Positions 27,824 through 36,656 of a stretch of 64,000 bases of DNA are shown one piece after another. Under the pieces are notes generated by a model. It was given only the letters and a program-made list of their open reading frames with translations. It searched no databases and was not told the origin of the DNA. How positions within the stretch are numbered: the first letter of the stretch is position 1; every line of letters starts with the position of its first letter. Source of the stretch: CAWATZ01 sp963784995 (lineage in GTDB: Bacteria; Planctomycetota; Planctomycetia; Gemmatales; Gemmataceae); contig CAWATZ010000013.1 in NCBI GenBank assembly GCA_963784995.1, positions 620,001-684,000 of the forward strand. Reading direction: 5' to 3'. A program made the position numbers and the translations under genes.

Positions 27824-28185
27824 CAGTAGCTAACGCAGGGAGAGCCGTCCGAGAGAAACTCGACCAGCTTGGCCCCGCCCACGATCACCGCCCCCTCGAC
27901 GAGCTGATTTTCATCGAGCTTGCGCCGCTTGAAGCAGGGGGAACAGACGAAGATCTTGCCGCCGGCCCGGGCGAAATTGGCCATCAGTTCCTTCAGCGGG
28001 GCGAACCCCTCCTCGTGAATGGCGTCGGCGTAACCCCGCTGCGACAGACGCACCGCCTCCGTGCTGAGGAAAACCATCGTTTCCTTGTCGGAAGCCACGG
28101 CCGCGTTGGCGACGACAAAGGCCACCGTGGCCTTGTCGGCATTATCCTTGGCGCAAGTCAGACTGACACAGAACTTCCCGGGCAT
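27823..28185 (-). CDS. DsrE-family protein
   Basis: This 120-residue product (MPGKFCVSLTCAKDNADKAT) has the DsrE/DsrF-like fold pattern: TVAFVVANAAVASDKETMVF near residue 20, STEAVRLSQRGYADAI, and a cysteine pair IFVCSPCFKRRKL near 80. The start has AAAGGAG seven bases upstream inside the end of the preceding gene, one base after its stop. DsrE proteins pass sulfur between rhodanese, TusA and downstream acceptors, or act as thiol-handling peroxiredoxin-like proteins. Placement between two TusA-domain genes makes sulfur relay the most likely job. Confidence 0.85.
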   Translation of the reverse strand: MPGKFCVSLTCAKDNADKATVAFVVANAAVASDKETMVFLSTEAVRLSQRGYADAIHEEGFAPLKELMANFARAGGKIFVCSPCFKRRKLDENQLVEGAVIVGGAKLVEFLSDGSPCVSY

Positions 28186-28186
28186 G

Positions 28187-28810
28187 TCATTGCTCCTTTC
28201 GCTGAATGAAGTAAAGGGGATGGTCCGCCCGCAACAGGCGATGACCGGTCATCCGGCACCAGGCGGGCAAGTCCTCCGGCGCTGCCGGATCGCGGGCGGT
28301 CACGAGCAGAACTGCCCCACCTGGCAGGTCCCCCAGCCGGAGGCGCAGCGCCAGTACCAGGTCGCCACAGCTCATCTCTCCCGCATCCCAGGCAGCAATC
28401 GGTGAGACTTCTTCACCCCGGTTCAGAGGCTGCTCGAGAGCTGGCCTGGGCAGTGTACTGCCGGAAGTCATCCCGGCATCAGGCCACAGGCAGGCGGGAT
28501 GCCTGCTTCGGGGCAGCCCTTCGCGGTCGCTGGCGACGTCCCACGCCTGCCGGTAACAGTCGCGGTGCTGCACGTACTCGGCGAGCTGGTCGCGCAGGTC
28601 CGTGGTGGAGCGATGCAGCCCCTCGGCCAGGCAGCCCAGACAGCGGGGCTGGTCCTTCAATCCCAGGGCCACGCTGAATAGCACTTCATGGCCGCAGAGC
28701 CGGCGCGAGCAGGCCGCACAACTCACTCCGGCCAGCCGCTCCAGCTCCCGAAGCAACGCCGCGGGCTCGCTGGTTTCGTCCTGTTCCAAACTGGAACTGT
28801 GGTCGGACAT
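28187..28810 (-). CDS. Cys-rich domain + TusA-like sulfur carrier protein
   Basis: ATG 28810 (MSDHSSSLEQDETSEPAALL) is preferred because it follows GAGAGCCGAGGG; the frame is open to 28876. The 207-residue product has an N-terminal half with paired cysteines (SCAACSRRLCGHE and RCLGCLAEGL) that probably bind metal, and a C-terminal TusA-like domain: IAAWDAGEMSCGDLVLALRL, then LPAWCRMTGHRLL, with the likely sulfur-carrying Cys in SCGDL. First gene of the three-gene operon with DsrE and TusA-MetE, with 1-base spacing. The metal-domain fusion is unusual for TusA. Confidence 0.75.
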   Translation of the reverse strand: MSDHSSSLEQDETSEPAALLRELERLAGVSCAACSRRLCGHEVLFSVALGLKDQPRCLGCLAEGLHRSTTDLRDQLAEYVQHRDCYRQAWDVASDREGLPRSRHPACLWPDAGMTSGSTLPRPALEQPLNRGEEVSPIAAWDAGEMSCGDLVLALRLRLGDLPGGAVLLVTARDPAAPEDLPAWCRMTGHRLLRADHPLYFIQRKEQ

Positions 28811-29165
28811 CCCTCGGCTCTCAACCAGGGCCTGCTCGCTGATCCAAACGACCTCCCGACGCCAATCCGCGTGCAACTGCGCTGAATCCGCCGGGCGATC
28901 CGCTCCGCGTCCTGGCTACTGTTCAATCTATACGGCTCAACTGCGCTTGTAAGAGCCAGCGGACAAAACTCCCCTCTCCCCGCTGGCTCTTCTGTCTCCG
29001 AACTTCCCCCATCCATTGACCTTGCAATCGCACCACCCTGGCTGCTACGTTCAGTAACTGGCGGGCGGCCCGCGTTCGGCAGGGTCCTGACGGGAAGGGA
29101 CCACGACTCCACTTCCAGCTCGACCCGGAGAACCGCAACCTGGAACATTAGCCCTTGAGGTTCCC
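28811..29165. other. Divergent intergenic region
   Basis: There are 355 bases between the divergent TusA operon and the papain-like gene. It should hold both promoters, but I could not pick -35/-10 boxes with confidence. No gene is visible. Confidence 0.35.
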
Positions 29166-29726
29166 ATGCCCCTCGCGCCTGTCATCAGCGCAAACCTCAA
29201 GCCCCTGAGTACGCCTCCCACCGCTGCGGGCCTGGGCGGTGCCGTGGCGCACCACGTAACCGGTTTCCACGTGCCCCTGCAGGAGCAGACGAACTGGTGC
29301 TGGGCGGCGGTCGCCGTGGGAGTCGCCGCTCGTGCCGGAGCAGTCTGGCAGCAATGCAACGTCGCCAGCCAGGAGTTGGGGCAGACGTGTTGTCCGCCGG
29401 GCACGAACCCGGCAGTGTGCAACGTCCCGTACTATCTTGACCGGGCGCTGGCGCGTGTCGGGCACTTTCGCTCGATGCTGACGGGTGCGGCGCCGCTGGT
29501 CGCTCAGGTGGCTCCGGAAATCGATGCCGACCGGCCAGTCGGCGTCCGGATCGGCTGGGCCGGTGGAGGTGGACACTTCCTCGCCATCGCCGGCTACTCA
29601 ACCGTCGGCGGCCAGTTCCTCGACGTCGAAGACCCCTGGTACGCCGCCTCCACGGTTACTTGTGCGGTCCTCCAAACTGCTTACCAGGGGACCGGCGCCT
29701 GGACCCATACCTATTGGACCAACTGA
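29166..29726 (+). CDS. Papain-like cysteine protease (C39/C70-like)
   Basis: This 186-residue product (MPLAPVISANLKPLSTPPTA) has the papain-like layout: VPLQEQTNWCWAAVAVGVAA near residue 38, with the oxyanion Gln and catalytic Cys in Q-x5-C-W; GGGGHFLAIAGY near 140 with the catalytic His; and VEDPWY with the Asp. There is no signal peptide, although Cys-rich stretches (CNVASQELGQTCCPP, AVCNVPYY) resemble exported relatives. It is followed 13 bases later by a gene of unknown function on the same strand. Relatives include AvrRpt2-like effectors and bacteriocin-processing peptidases; which applies here is unknown. Confidence 0.75.
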   Translation: MPLAPVISANLKPLSTPPTAAGLGGAVAHHVTGFHVPLQEQTNWCWAAVAVGVAARAGAVWQQCNVASQELGQTCCPPGTNPAVCNVPYYLDRALARVGHFRSMLTGAAPLVAQVAPEIDADRPVGVRIGWAGGGGHFLAIAGYSTVGGQFLDVEDPWYAASTVTCAVLQTAYQGTGAWTHTYWTN

Positions 29727-29739
29727 CAGAGGACTTCTC

Positions 29740-30342
29740 ATGGCTGTGTCTTTTGCCGCCGAACCAAAGGGGAGCCGTACAGCACTGGAGGACGGTCTTC
29801 GTACCTTGGTAGCCAATCCGACCCGGGCAGCTCAGGCCCACCTGGCAGCCATCGCCGGCGCCGAGGCCCCGCCGCCACTCCCGGTAACCGTTTTCCCGCT
29901 CGACGACCTCGCTGCGGGAAAAGACCCCCGTGGCGTGCCCCCCATCGCCTGGGAGTACCTCCTCGTGACCAATCACCAGCCTGTCCGAACGGCCGAGGTA
30001 ATCGGTGATTCCAAAGGGGGGTTCACCTTTGCGGCGATCTCCGGAGGTCAGGCTGCGAGCGTGGCCCGAGCGATCGAGGTGGCCGAGGCCGCACCAGCGA
30101 CGGCTGCGGGCAACTACGAGCTGCGCTTGATCCGGGCCCCTGCTCTCTACGTCACTGCGGTTTGGCTCAAGGACCGAGGCAGGAAGGCGGCCGACTTTTT
30201 CGTCGTGGTCCCTCCGGCCCCGGAGGGCTTTCAGTCTCACGTCCTGGAGCCCGCTGCCGACTTCCTCAAGAAACTCCAGTCTCAGGCCGCGGCCAAAGTG
30301 CATCTCACACCTGCCGTCTCGACCGCCTCACCAACGAATTAA
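29740..30342 (+). CDS. Hypothetical protein paired with the papain-like protease
   Basis: ATG 29740 follows AGAGGACTT. The 200-residue product (MAVSFAAEPKGSRTALEDGL) is Ala/Pro-rich, with no signal peptide and a central beta-rich part (EYLLVTNHQPVRTAEVIGDS). It is close to the protease gene and on the same strand, so it may be its partner, substrate or immunity factor. No family recognised. Confidence 0.65.
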   Translation: MAVSFAAEPKGSRTALEDGLRTLVANPTRAAQAHLAAIAGAEAPPPLPVTVFPLDDLAAGKDPRGVPPIAWEYLLVTNHQPVRTAEVIGDSKGGFTFAAISGGQAASVARAIEVAEAAPATAAGNYELRLIRAPALYVTAVWLKDRGRKAADFFVVVPPAPEGFQSHVLEPAADFLKKLQSQAAAKVHLTPAVSTASPTN

Positions 30343-30379
30343 CCCTGCTCGGGGACTGGCAGCTCGCGACGGGCCTTGC

Positions 30380-30385
30380 TATACT
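30380..30385 (+). promoter_or_regulatory. Candidate -10 element TATACT
   Basis: TATACT (in GCTATACTC) ends only six bases before the ATG at 30392, and no ribosome-binding site is visible. If it works as a sigma-70 -10 box, transcription would begin at or next to the start codon, giving a leaderless mRNA. No clear -35 box is visible. Confidence 0.3.
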
Positions 30386-30391
30386 CTCGAC

Positions 30392-31553
30392 ATGAAAACA
30401 CTACCTGTGCTCCTCACCACCGTGCTGTCTTTCGCCGGGATCGTCCTGGGCGCTGACACCAAGAAGCCTGCGTTCCAGTACAAGTCCGAAGGCATCGCCG
30501 TCCCCGCCGCGACCGCGGACGAACCAAAGATGAAAGCCTTCGGTCCCGACACCGTCAAGGCTGCCGCCAGGTATCTCGACGACGGGGCGCATTACTGGGT
30601 GCGGGAAAAATCCTGCCTCGCCTGCCACAGCACCGGCGTGTACCTGGTCGAGCGCCTCCGTCTTGACCAGGCAGCTCGGCAAGCCCAGCGAGGAGGTACT
30701 CAAGGACTTCATCGCCTCCGTGCCCAAGACCCCCGGCAAACCCGGTGACGCCGCCGCGGCATCCGTGTGGCGCAGCTCGGGCCTGGCCTCGTGGGACAAA
30801 TACGTCGAGGGCAAGCTCAGCGAGCACACGGACCGGTCGCTGCGGCACACCTTGAGGATCCTCCCCGACGACAACACCTATGCCACCATCAAGCTGATCG
30901 AGATCCCCTACATCACCACCCGCTTCGAGCAGACCGTGCAGGCCATGCGTGCCCTGGTTACCGCCCCCGGCTTCCTCGCCAACCTCAAGGACGCGGACCT
31001 GCTCGGGCGCATCGAGCGCATCAAGAAATTCCTGAGCGAGCATCAGCCGATCAACGATTACGAGCTTGCGCTCAAGCTCCAGGTCGCCAACCTCCTGCCC
31101 GAGCTGGTGTCGAAGGAGGAGCGCGCCGCCGCGATCGCCATGCTCTGGCGGAAACAGCACCCGGACGGTGGCTGGTCCACGCGAGACATGTCCGAGCTGC
31201 TGAAGTGGCGGCTGGAGGTGCATCCGGCGACCGAGAGACAGCCGTGGAAGGAGGCGATGGACCCGACCGTCGTCGCGCTGATCCGGAATTTGCCCGATGC
31301 CGCCAGTCCGGAGAGCGATCCGTACCTGACCGGCTTTGCCATCGTGCTGCTGCGCGAGAGCGGCGTCCCGGCGAGCGACACGCGCATCCAGCGCGGCATC
31401 GCCTGGCTGAAGGAGAACCAGCGCGTGAGCGGCCGCTGGTGGATGCACTCGCTGTACCGGGGCAACTACAACTACATCACCTACATCGCCACGGCACAGG
31501 CACTGCGGGCACTGGCCCTGTGCGATGAGCTGCCCACGATCGCGCAGCCATGA
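30392..31553 (+). pseudogene. Exported cyclase-like (alpha/alpha toroid) protein with a c-heme motif, one frameshift
   Basis: ATG 30392 opens a signal peptide (MKTLPVLLTTVLSFAGIVLG). Residue 76 starts the heme motif CLACH in KSCLACHSTGVYLVERL. The frame then shifts by one base near 30660 (VERLRL / TRQLGKPSEEVLKDF) and continues to 31553. The second part has features of squalene-hopene-cyclase/prenyltransferase-type toroids (WRKQHPDGGWSTRDM, GIAWLKENQRVSGRWW), a pattern common in planctomycete exported proteins. Repaired length is about 386 residues. Without repair only a 118-residue N-terminal piece with a meaningless tail is made. Confidence 0.7.
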
Positions 31554-31580
31554 TGGTTGTTTGGCCGTTTCCTGCCGGTG

Positions 31581-31626
31581 GTCCCCGGCGAGCCCGGGGG
31601 CGTTAGCCCCCGGGCTCGCCGGGGAC
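31581..31626. repeat. Perfect 21-bp-arm palindrome
   Basis: GTCCCCGGCGAGCCCGGGGG-C, a GTTA loop, then its exact inverse. It begins 27 bases after the cyclase-like gene. There is no T-run, so it is a hairpin of the same GTTA/TTAGCC-containing style as those at 20456 and 59974 rather than a classical terminator. The remaining bases up to 31951 hold no gene. Confidence 0.8.
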
Positions 31627-31915
31627 CCCGGCGTGGTCAGGCTGTTTGCGGCGCCCCGGTCCGGCTGATCTTCTGTGAACTATCCTGTCTGCCCTGCCAG
31701 CCAGTTTTCCGCCGGAGGCGGACACGCCAGGTGCTGCCCATGCACGTCCGGTGAGCGTCCGTCCGCGTCATTTTCCTCCCTGCCTGCCATCCGCCACGGT
31801 ATTCGGGGCAGGGGCTGCCGCAGCGCTTCCAGGAGCAGAGACTGCCCTGCAAGGGGCTCAGGCAGGGACGTTAATCCGCGCAAGGAGTCAGCCTGGTGCG
31901 GGAAGGGCCGGAGGG

Positions 31916-31921
31916 TATAAT
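31916..31921 (+). promoter_or_regulatory. Candidate -10 element TATAAT
   Basis: A perfect TATAAT lies 30 bases upstream of the ATG at 31952, with AGGGAG between them. A matching -35 box at the right distance is not obvious, so this is tentative. Confidence 0.35.
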
Positions 31922-31951
31922 CTGCGTAAAGATCGCTAGGGAGATCCCAGG

Positions 31952-34564
31952 ATGAACTACCTCCATTTGTCTGCATGGCGTTGGGTGCTTCCGTTCCTCG
32001 CTGTCGCGTTGCTGAACCCGACAGCAGCGCCGGCAGAAGATGAAGACGTGGCCCGTCTGATTCGTCAGCTCGGGGCCGATTCCTTTGACCAGCGGGAGGA
32101 GGCGTCACGCAAGCTGGCAGCCCTGGGGGCCAGGGCCGAGGTCCAGCTGTGCAAGGCGCTCAAGAGCGACGATCTGGAGGTGGTCCGGAGAGTCGAACCG
32201 TTGCTCGAACGCATCCGCGTGGGCGTCCCCCTGGACGCCTCCGAGGAACTGGCCAACCTTTACCTGGCGTATCTTCACAAGGGACCGGATCAGGCTTCCG
32301 AGGAACTGCTCCAGGAAATGACCCTGCGTGGTCCCTCCGGCTTCCGCTGCATTGTCCGACTGCTGAAGAAGGCCGAGAATCGAGACAAGGCGGCCGACTT
32401 GACCGGGCAGTTCCTGATTGAGCTGCCCGCCAGGAAGGCGGCGTTGCTGATCGAGGAGGGCAAACTGGACCTGGCCGAGCAGATCCTGGAAGCGTGCGCC
32501 AACGCCGATGCTGCCTTGCCGCGCAAGAACTACGTCCATTTGCTGGCCATGCGCGGCAAACTCGATAAGGCCATCGATCGCTTTCAGCTGCTGGCGGACA
32601 GCAAAGACCGCAGCGCGGCCTGGACTCTTGCCTACCTGTATCGTCTCAAGGGAGACCTGGTCTTGGCCGAGAAGGCGGCCGTCGCGGCCGGCCAGGAGGA
32701 ACTGCGAAACGCCATCCGGGTTGCCCGGGCCGACTGGACTTCTTTGCCGAAAGACCCGAACCCTGATTGGACGAAACGGGAACCTCTGGATTACTTGATC
32801 ACCTGTTTGAGCTATCGTCGTCTGGCCGGCAACCAGAAAGCATGCAACCAGCTTCTTGAGGAGATCCCTGTCGAGGCTGGCAAGACCAGGGAATTAACCT
32901 GGCGGCCCTGGCTTGCCGCCAGCGGACTCTTCCTCAACGACCGGCCCCGGCAGGCCCTGGCCATCCTGGAGAAATGCCAGGATGCGCCGAATCGTTTCAA
33001 GACCCTGTGCGCCCAGGGCCGCTTTGACGAAGCCTTCACCCTGGCAAGCCAGCCCGGCAAAAAAGACCTCACAGGCCCCCTGGCCAGCCGGGCCAGGGTC
33101 CTCCTTGGGCTGACAGACAGGGCTTCGCTCGGGGAACAGCCAACCAGGGACTGGCTCCGCCAGTTCATTGAGTATGCTCTCCAGGAGGTCTATCCCGAAG
33201 AGAAGAAGGACCAACGAGCCGCCCGGTTGCAAGCTCTTCTGGCCGGAAAGACGCCAGCGAGAGAGTTTGCTCAGTTTCTGGAACGAATTGAACAGCAGCA
33301 GGCCCTGGAAAAGAAAGACGGCGCCGAGCCGGGGCGGGCCAAGGGACTGGGTCTGGGCCCGGTCCCTCTCTTTGAACTGGCCTTGCGGCATGGCAAGCTC
33401 GATTTGGCGGAAAAGTACGTTCGCGCCTGCCAGGACGGCTCCCCGAGGTCGGCGGCCGGGCTGGGCTGTGAGCTGGGCGACGCCTACGCGGACGCCGGAC
33501 AATGGGGCAAAGCCGCCGGCAGCTACAAACAAGCCTGGAAAAACGACCCCTGCAACCCGCTGTTGCTGTTCTTGAGCGGCTGGTGTCATGTTCGGGATGG
33601 AAAGACCGACGAGGGCCTGCGCTTGATGCGAATCGCCCACTGGCTGCCGGTTTTTTCTCACGAACACAACGAGATCCCCGCGCAAGGCGATCTGCGCAGC
33701 TGCTCCCGCTTCGCGGAGTCGCTGGCGCATCTGGGTCTCGCGGAGCAAACCGCGACCCTGGACGAGCGCTGCTTCTGGTTTGACGGTCCTCCACGTGGAC
33801 GGGAGGGAGAGGAGGCCGCCGACCGCATGGGGCTCTGGCATCTGCACCAGGGCGACCACGAACAAGCGGCGGCCTGGTTTGAGCGGCTCAGGGTCCACTT
33901 CTCCGGCTACAACGCCGGCAGACTGGCGCCGGAACACTGTCTGCTTCTGTCGCATCGGGTGCATCATGCTCGCGCCCTGGGCCATCTCGCCGCCGGCCGG
34001 TTCGACAAGGCCCTGGACGAACTGCACTTCTGCCAGGAATTGCTGCCCTGCGACGTGAATGCCCTCGCTCAGGCGATTCCTCTGCTGGACAAGCAGGGTC
34101 GCAAGGAAGGCGATCCGCTGTTCAACGCGGCGTGGTCACGCCTGGAAAAGTTGAGCGCGACCTACCCGAAATATGCCCCCTTGCACCATGACCTGGCGTG
34201 GCTGGCGGTTTGCAGTCGGCGCCAACTCCCCGAGGCGCTGGGCCATGCGCGCACGGCCGTGAAGCTGGACCCGCAGCAAGTCTTCTACCAGGATACGCTC
34301 GCGGAGCTGTTGTTTCAGCGCGGCGACAAGGACGAAGCCCTGGCGACGGTCAAGCGCTGCATCGCGGCCGAGCCCCATAACCAGTATTTCCAGCGTCAGA
34401 GGGACCGGATCGCAGCAGGCGACCGGACCGCGCCGCTGCCTTTCCACCAGGACGGGTGCGCCCGGGGCTCCACGTTTTCGATCGACAAGCCCATCCTCGG
34501 CTGCATCACCTTCCCCACCGGAAGCCCACACCGAAAACCACGACCGACCCTCTCGGGATGGTGA
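31952..34564 (+). CDS. Exported TPR/HEAT repeat protein
   Basis: This 870-residue protein has a signal peptide (MNYLHLSAWRWVLPFLAVAL, cleavage near PAAPAED). Residues about 30-100 form HEAT-like helices (DEDVARLIRQLGADSFDQRE, ASRKLAALGARAEVQLCKAL). The rest consists of irregular TPR pairs, e.g. IEEGKLDLAEQILEACANA, LRHGKLDLAEKYVRACQDG, LAAGRFDKALDELHFCQELL and FQRGDKDEALATVKRCIAAE near 800. The last 30 residues are low complexity and may be read-through. TPR proteins assemble complexes; the partner is unknown. It is monocistronic, with the convergent DinB gene following. Confidence 0.85.
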   Translation: MNYLHLSAWRWVLPFLAVALLNPTAAPAEDEDVARLIRQLGADSFDQREEASRKLAALGARAEVQLCKALKSDDLEVVRRVEPLLERIRVGVPLDASEELANLYLAYLHKGPDQASEELLQEMTLRGPSGFRCIVRLLKKAENRDKAADLTGQFLIELPARKAALLIEEGKLDLAEQILEACANADAALPRKNYVHLLAMRGKLDKAIDRFQLLADSKDRSAAWTLAYLYRLKGDLVLAEKAAVAAGQEELRNAIRVARADWTSLPKDPNPDWTKREPLDYLITCLSYRRLAGNQKACNQLLEEIPVEAGKTRELTWRPWLAASGLFLNDRPRQALAILEKCQDAPNRFKTLCAQGRFDEAFTLASQPGKKDLTGPLASRARVLLGLTDRASLGEQPTRDWLRQFIEYALQEVYPEEKKDQRAARLQALLAGKTPAREFAQFLERIEQQQALEKKDGAEPGRAKGLGLGPVPLFELALRHGKLDLAEKYVRACQDGSPRSAAGLGCELGDAYADAGQWGKAAGSYKQAWKNDPCNPLLLFLSGWCHVRDGKTDEGLRLMRIAHWLPVFSHEHNEIPAQGDLRSCSRFAESLAHLGLAEQTATLDERCFWFDGPPRGREGEEAADRMGLWHLHQGDHEQAAAWFERLRVHFSGYNAGRLAPEHCLLLSHRVHHARALGHLAAGRFDKALDELHFCQELLPCDVNALAQAIPLLDKQGRKEGDPLFNAAWSRLEKLSATYPKYAPLHHDLAWLAVCSRRQLPEALGHARTAVKLDPQQVFYQDTLAELLFQRGDKDEALATVKRCIAAEPHNQYFQRQRDRIAAGDRTAPLPFHQDGCARGSTFSIDKPILGCITFPTGSPHRKPRPTLSGW

Positions 34565-34626
34565 CGCTGCCGGTGAGTGTTGACACGCTGCCGCTGGCTC
34601 CGCTCGCTGCCACAAGGCGTGTTCCT

Positions 34627-35118
34627 TCAGCCTGCTTCCGGCCAGGCGTTGAGCAGACGCCGGACCACGACCAGCTGGCCCAGGTGGTAGGCATTGTGGT
34701 CCGCCACCAGCAGGGCCTCGCGCAGCACCGTTTGCCCCTCCCCGTGGGGCAGCGGCGCGAACAGGTCCGTGGCCGGATCGGCCACCAGGTCTTGCATGGC
34801 TTTCAGGTCCGAACGAAAGACCGCGACGCTGCGGTCCCAGGCTTGCGGATCGGGCGGTGCGTCGCCCGAAGGCCAGTAACCCTCGGGGAAGCGTGGGGAG
34901 ACGTGGTGTGGGTTGCGGCTGAACTCCAGGATGTCCCACTGGGCGATGCGCAGGTGCTCCAGCAGACGCCAGGGAGTATGCGGCAGGCCAGGCGGCCGGC
35001 TGCCGCGCAGCGCGGGCGGCAGGTCCGCGATGGCCCTGTCAAAGTCAAGGTGGGCGCCGCCGCCACGCAGCAGGTACAGCAGGTGTTCTCGCAGGCTCGC
35101 CAGCTGGTCACGTACCAT
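34627..35118 (-). CDS. DinB-family protein
   Basis: ATG 35118 ([20 protein letters not shown]) follows GGGGAGGACG and gives 163 residues. The four-helix DinB pattern is clear: [17 protein letters not shown] near residue 55 with the first metal His, and [20 protein letters not shown] near 138 with the His pair of the DinB/YfiT site. These metal-dependent proteins include thiol (bacillithiol- or mycothiol-) transferases and stress proteins; the substrate cannot be inferred. It lies 34 bases downstream of the WD40 gene on the same strand. Confidence 0.85.
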   Translation of the reverse strand: MVRDQLASLREHLLYLLRGGGAHLDFDRAIADLPPALRGSRPPGLPHTPWRLLEHLRIAQWDILEFSRNPHHVSPRFPEGYWPSGDAPPDPQAWDRSVAVFRSDLKAMQDLVADPATDLFAPLPHGEGQTVLREALLVADHNAYHLGQLVVVRRLLNAWPEAG

Positions 35119-35152
35119 CGCCGTCCTCCCCCTCATGGTCGGATGATTGCTG

Positions 35153-36403
35153 TCACCGTAACGGTTCCTTGTTCCAACCCAGATGTTTGGCCAGCAAGCC
35201 TGGATCATACTGGCCCTTGCGAAAATGCGCCAGCGGCAGCTTGCGCTCGCCGACTTGCCAGGCGACCCCTTCGACGTCCTTCCCGCCCGGTGAGTCGTAA
35301 CGGTTTTCCGAATCGAGGGCGACCCAGGTCCCGTCGCGAAAGGGGAACATCCGGCAAAGGAGCTTTCCTTTGGTGACGTCCCAGACCCGAACCTCGCCGC
35401 CCTCGGACGTGGAGAGCAGCCGCGTGTCGTTGCGGCACAGTGCGACGGAGTGAACCGTCGCGTCCAGGGCAGGACCTCGAAACGCGGGCGGCCCCTCACC
35501 CGACGCCAGCTCCCGCAGCCGGGGGTCGCCCCCACCTGTGGCCAGCCATTTGCTGTCGCTGCTGCAAGCCAGGGCGATGACCGGTGCCCGGTCCGGAAAC
35601 ACGTGCGGTTCCCTGGTCGTCGCCAGGTCCCACGCGCGGAGCGTTCGGTAGCCGCTGGAGCCGCCGCCGGTCGCCAGCCATTTCCCGTCAGGGGTCAGCA
35701 GGACCGACATGCCGCTGTAGGCATTTTCGTCAATGGCGCGAAGCTGTTTGCCCGTCGCCACGTCCCACAAGCGGATTGAATCGCCTCCAACGCTGGCCAG
35801 CGTCTTGCTGTCGCGGCTGAGGGACAGGGCATTGACAATGCTGGGATGGCCCTTGAAGACACGCACCTGCTGCCCCGTGGCGAAATCCCACAGCCGGATC
35901 GTTTTGTCCCAGCCCGCGGTGACGAGCCATTTGCCGTCCTGACTCAGGACCACCGGGCGAATCTTCTCGGTGTGTCCCTCGAACGTCCGCACCTTCTTGC
36001 CCGTGGTCAGGTCGAACAGCTGGGCCGTGTTGCCGTCGCCGGTGACAAACCATTTCCCATCGCGGCTCACGACGGCCGACGCGATCCAATCCGTCTCGCG
36101 CTCGAAGGACAGGACTTGCTTGCCGGTGGACAGGTCCCACAGGCGAGCAAGTCGCTCCGGCTGTCCGCCTGGGTCTCTGCTTCCGGTGACGAGCCATTGG
36201 CCATCGCTCCGGGCAAGCACGGACCAGACTCCCTTGGATCGAGGACCGAGTAATGGGACGACCAGGATGGGACGGTCTTTGCCAACGGTCGCTTGTTCCT
36301 TGGCCTGCCCCCAGGCGCGGGGTGCCTGAGCCGCCGACAACCAGACGAAGACTGCGCTGGCAAGCAAAACGAACTGGCCGCGAAGATTTCGGGGAGCAAT
36401 CAC
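35153..36403 (-). CDS. Exported WD40-repeat protein
   Basis: A GTG start at 36403 overlaps the stop of the 66-residue gene upstream (GTGA), which supports this start. The 416-residue product has a signal peptide ([20 protein letters not shown]) and about seven WD40 blades: [79 protein letters not shown], and [16 protein letters not shown] near residue 355. WD40 propellers are interaction platforms, here predicted extracytoplasmic. Probably the distal gene of the sigma-kinase-CHAT operon, where WD40 and TPR-CHAT proteins are typical partners. Confidence 0.85.
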   Translation of the reverse strand: MIAPRNLRGQFVLLASAVFVWLSAAQAPRAWGQAKEQATVGKDRPILVVPLLGPRSKGVWSVLARSDGQWLVTGSRDPGGQPERLARLWDLSTGKQVLSFERETDWIASAVVSRDGKWFVTGDGNTAQLFDLTTGKKVRTFEGHTEKIRPVVLSQDGKWLVTAGWDKTIRLWDFATGQQVRVFKGHPSIVNALSLSRDSKTLASVGGDSIRLWDVATGKQLRAIDENAYSGMSVLLTPDGKWLATGGGSSGYRTLRAWDLATTREPHVFPDRAPVIALACSSDSKWLATGGGDPRLRELASGEGPPAFRGPALDATVHSVALCRNDTRLLSTSEGGEVRVWDVTKGKLLCRMFPFRDGTWVALDSENRYDSPGGKDVEGVAWQVGERKLPLAHFRKGQYDPGLLAKHLGWNKEPLR

Positions 36404-36600
36404 GTTGCGACTCCTTCATTGCAGGCACCAACCTTGACATTGTCAGCAACACGCTGAGATGAGCAAAGTAACATTTGCGCAACAACCGCCAGGGCTTGGA
36501 GCTTGGCCCGCTCCTGCTCTGTCAGCTCCTCCGGTGCGGTACGCGCTCCGCCGGCCCACACCAGGAACAGCACTCCCGCCAACAGCCAGCGGCCGCTCAT
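36400..36600 (-). CDS. Leader remnant of a TPR-CHAT gene, translationally coupled to the WD40 gene
   Basis: ATG 36600 has GAGGAGGGAACG upstream and begins MSGRWLLAGVLFLVWAGGAR, the same leader as the two complete TPR-CHAT genes (MSGRWLLAGLLLLAG). After LTEQERAKLQALAVVAQM it diverges and ends at 36400 with EGVAT, 66 residues in all, without TPRs or CHAT. Its stop overlaps the WD40 start as GTGA, so ribosomes could pass directly on. It is either a decayed third TPR-CHAT copy or a short exported leader protein kept for coupling. The upstream sequence CAGGGCAAGGGCCAACC is shared with the other copies. Confidence 0.65.
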   Translation of the reverse strand: MSGRWLLAGVLFLVWAGGARTAPEELTEQERAKLQALAVVAQMLLCSSQRVADNVKVGACNEGVAT

Positions 36601-36656
36601 GGTCGTTCCCTCCTCACGGTTGGCCCTTGCCCTGGTTGCCACATTCCAACAGGCTC

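Noticed and set aside
34627..35535. 302-residue frame joining part of the WD40 region to DinB
   Set aside because: The good ribosome site and family length put the DinB start at 35118; the extension is the wrong frame of the WD40 gene.
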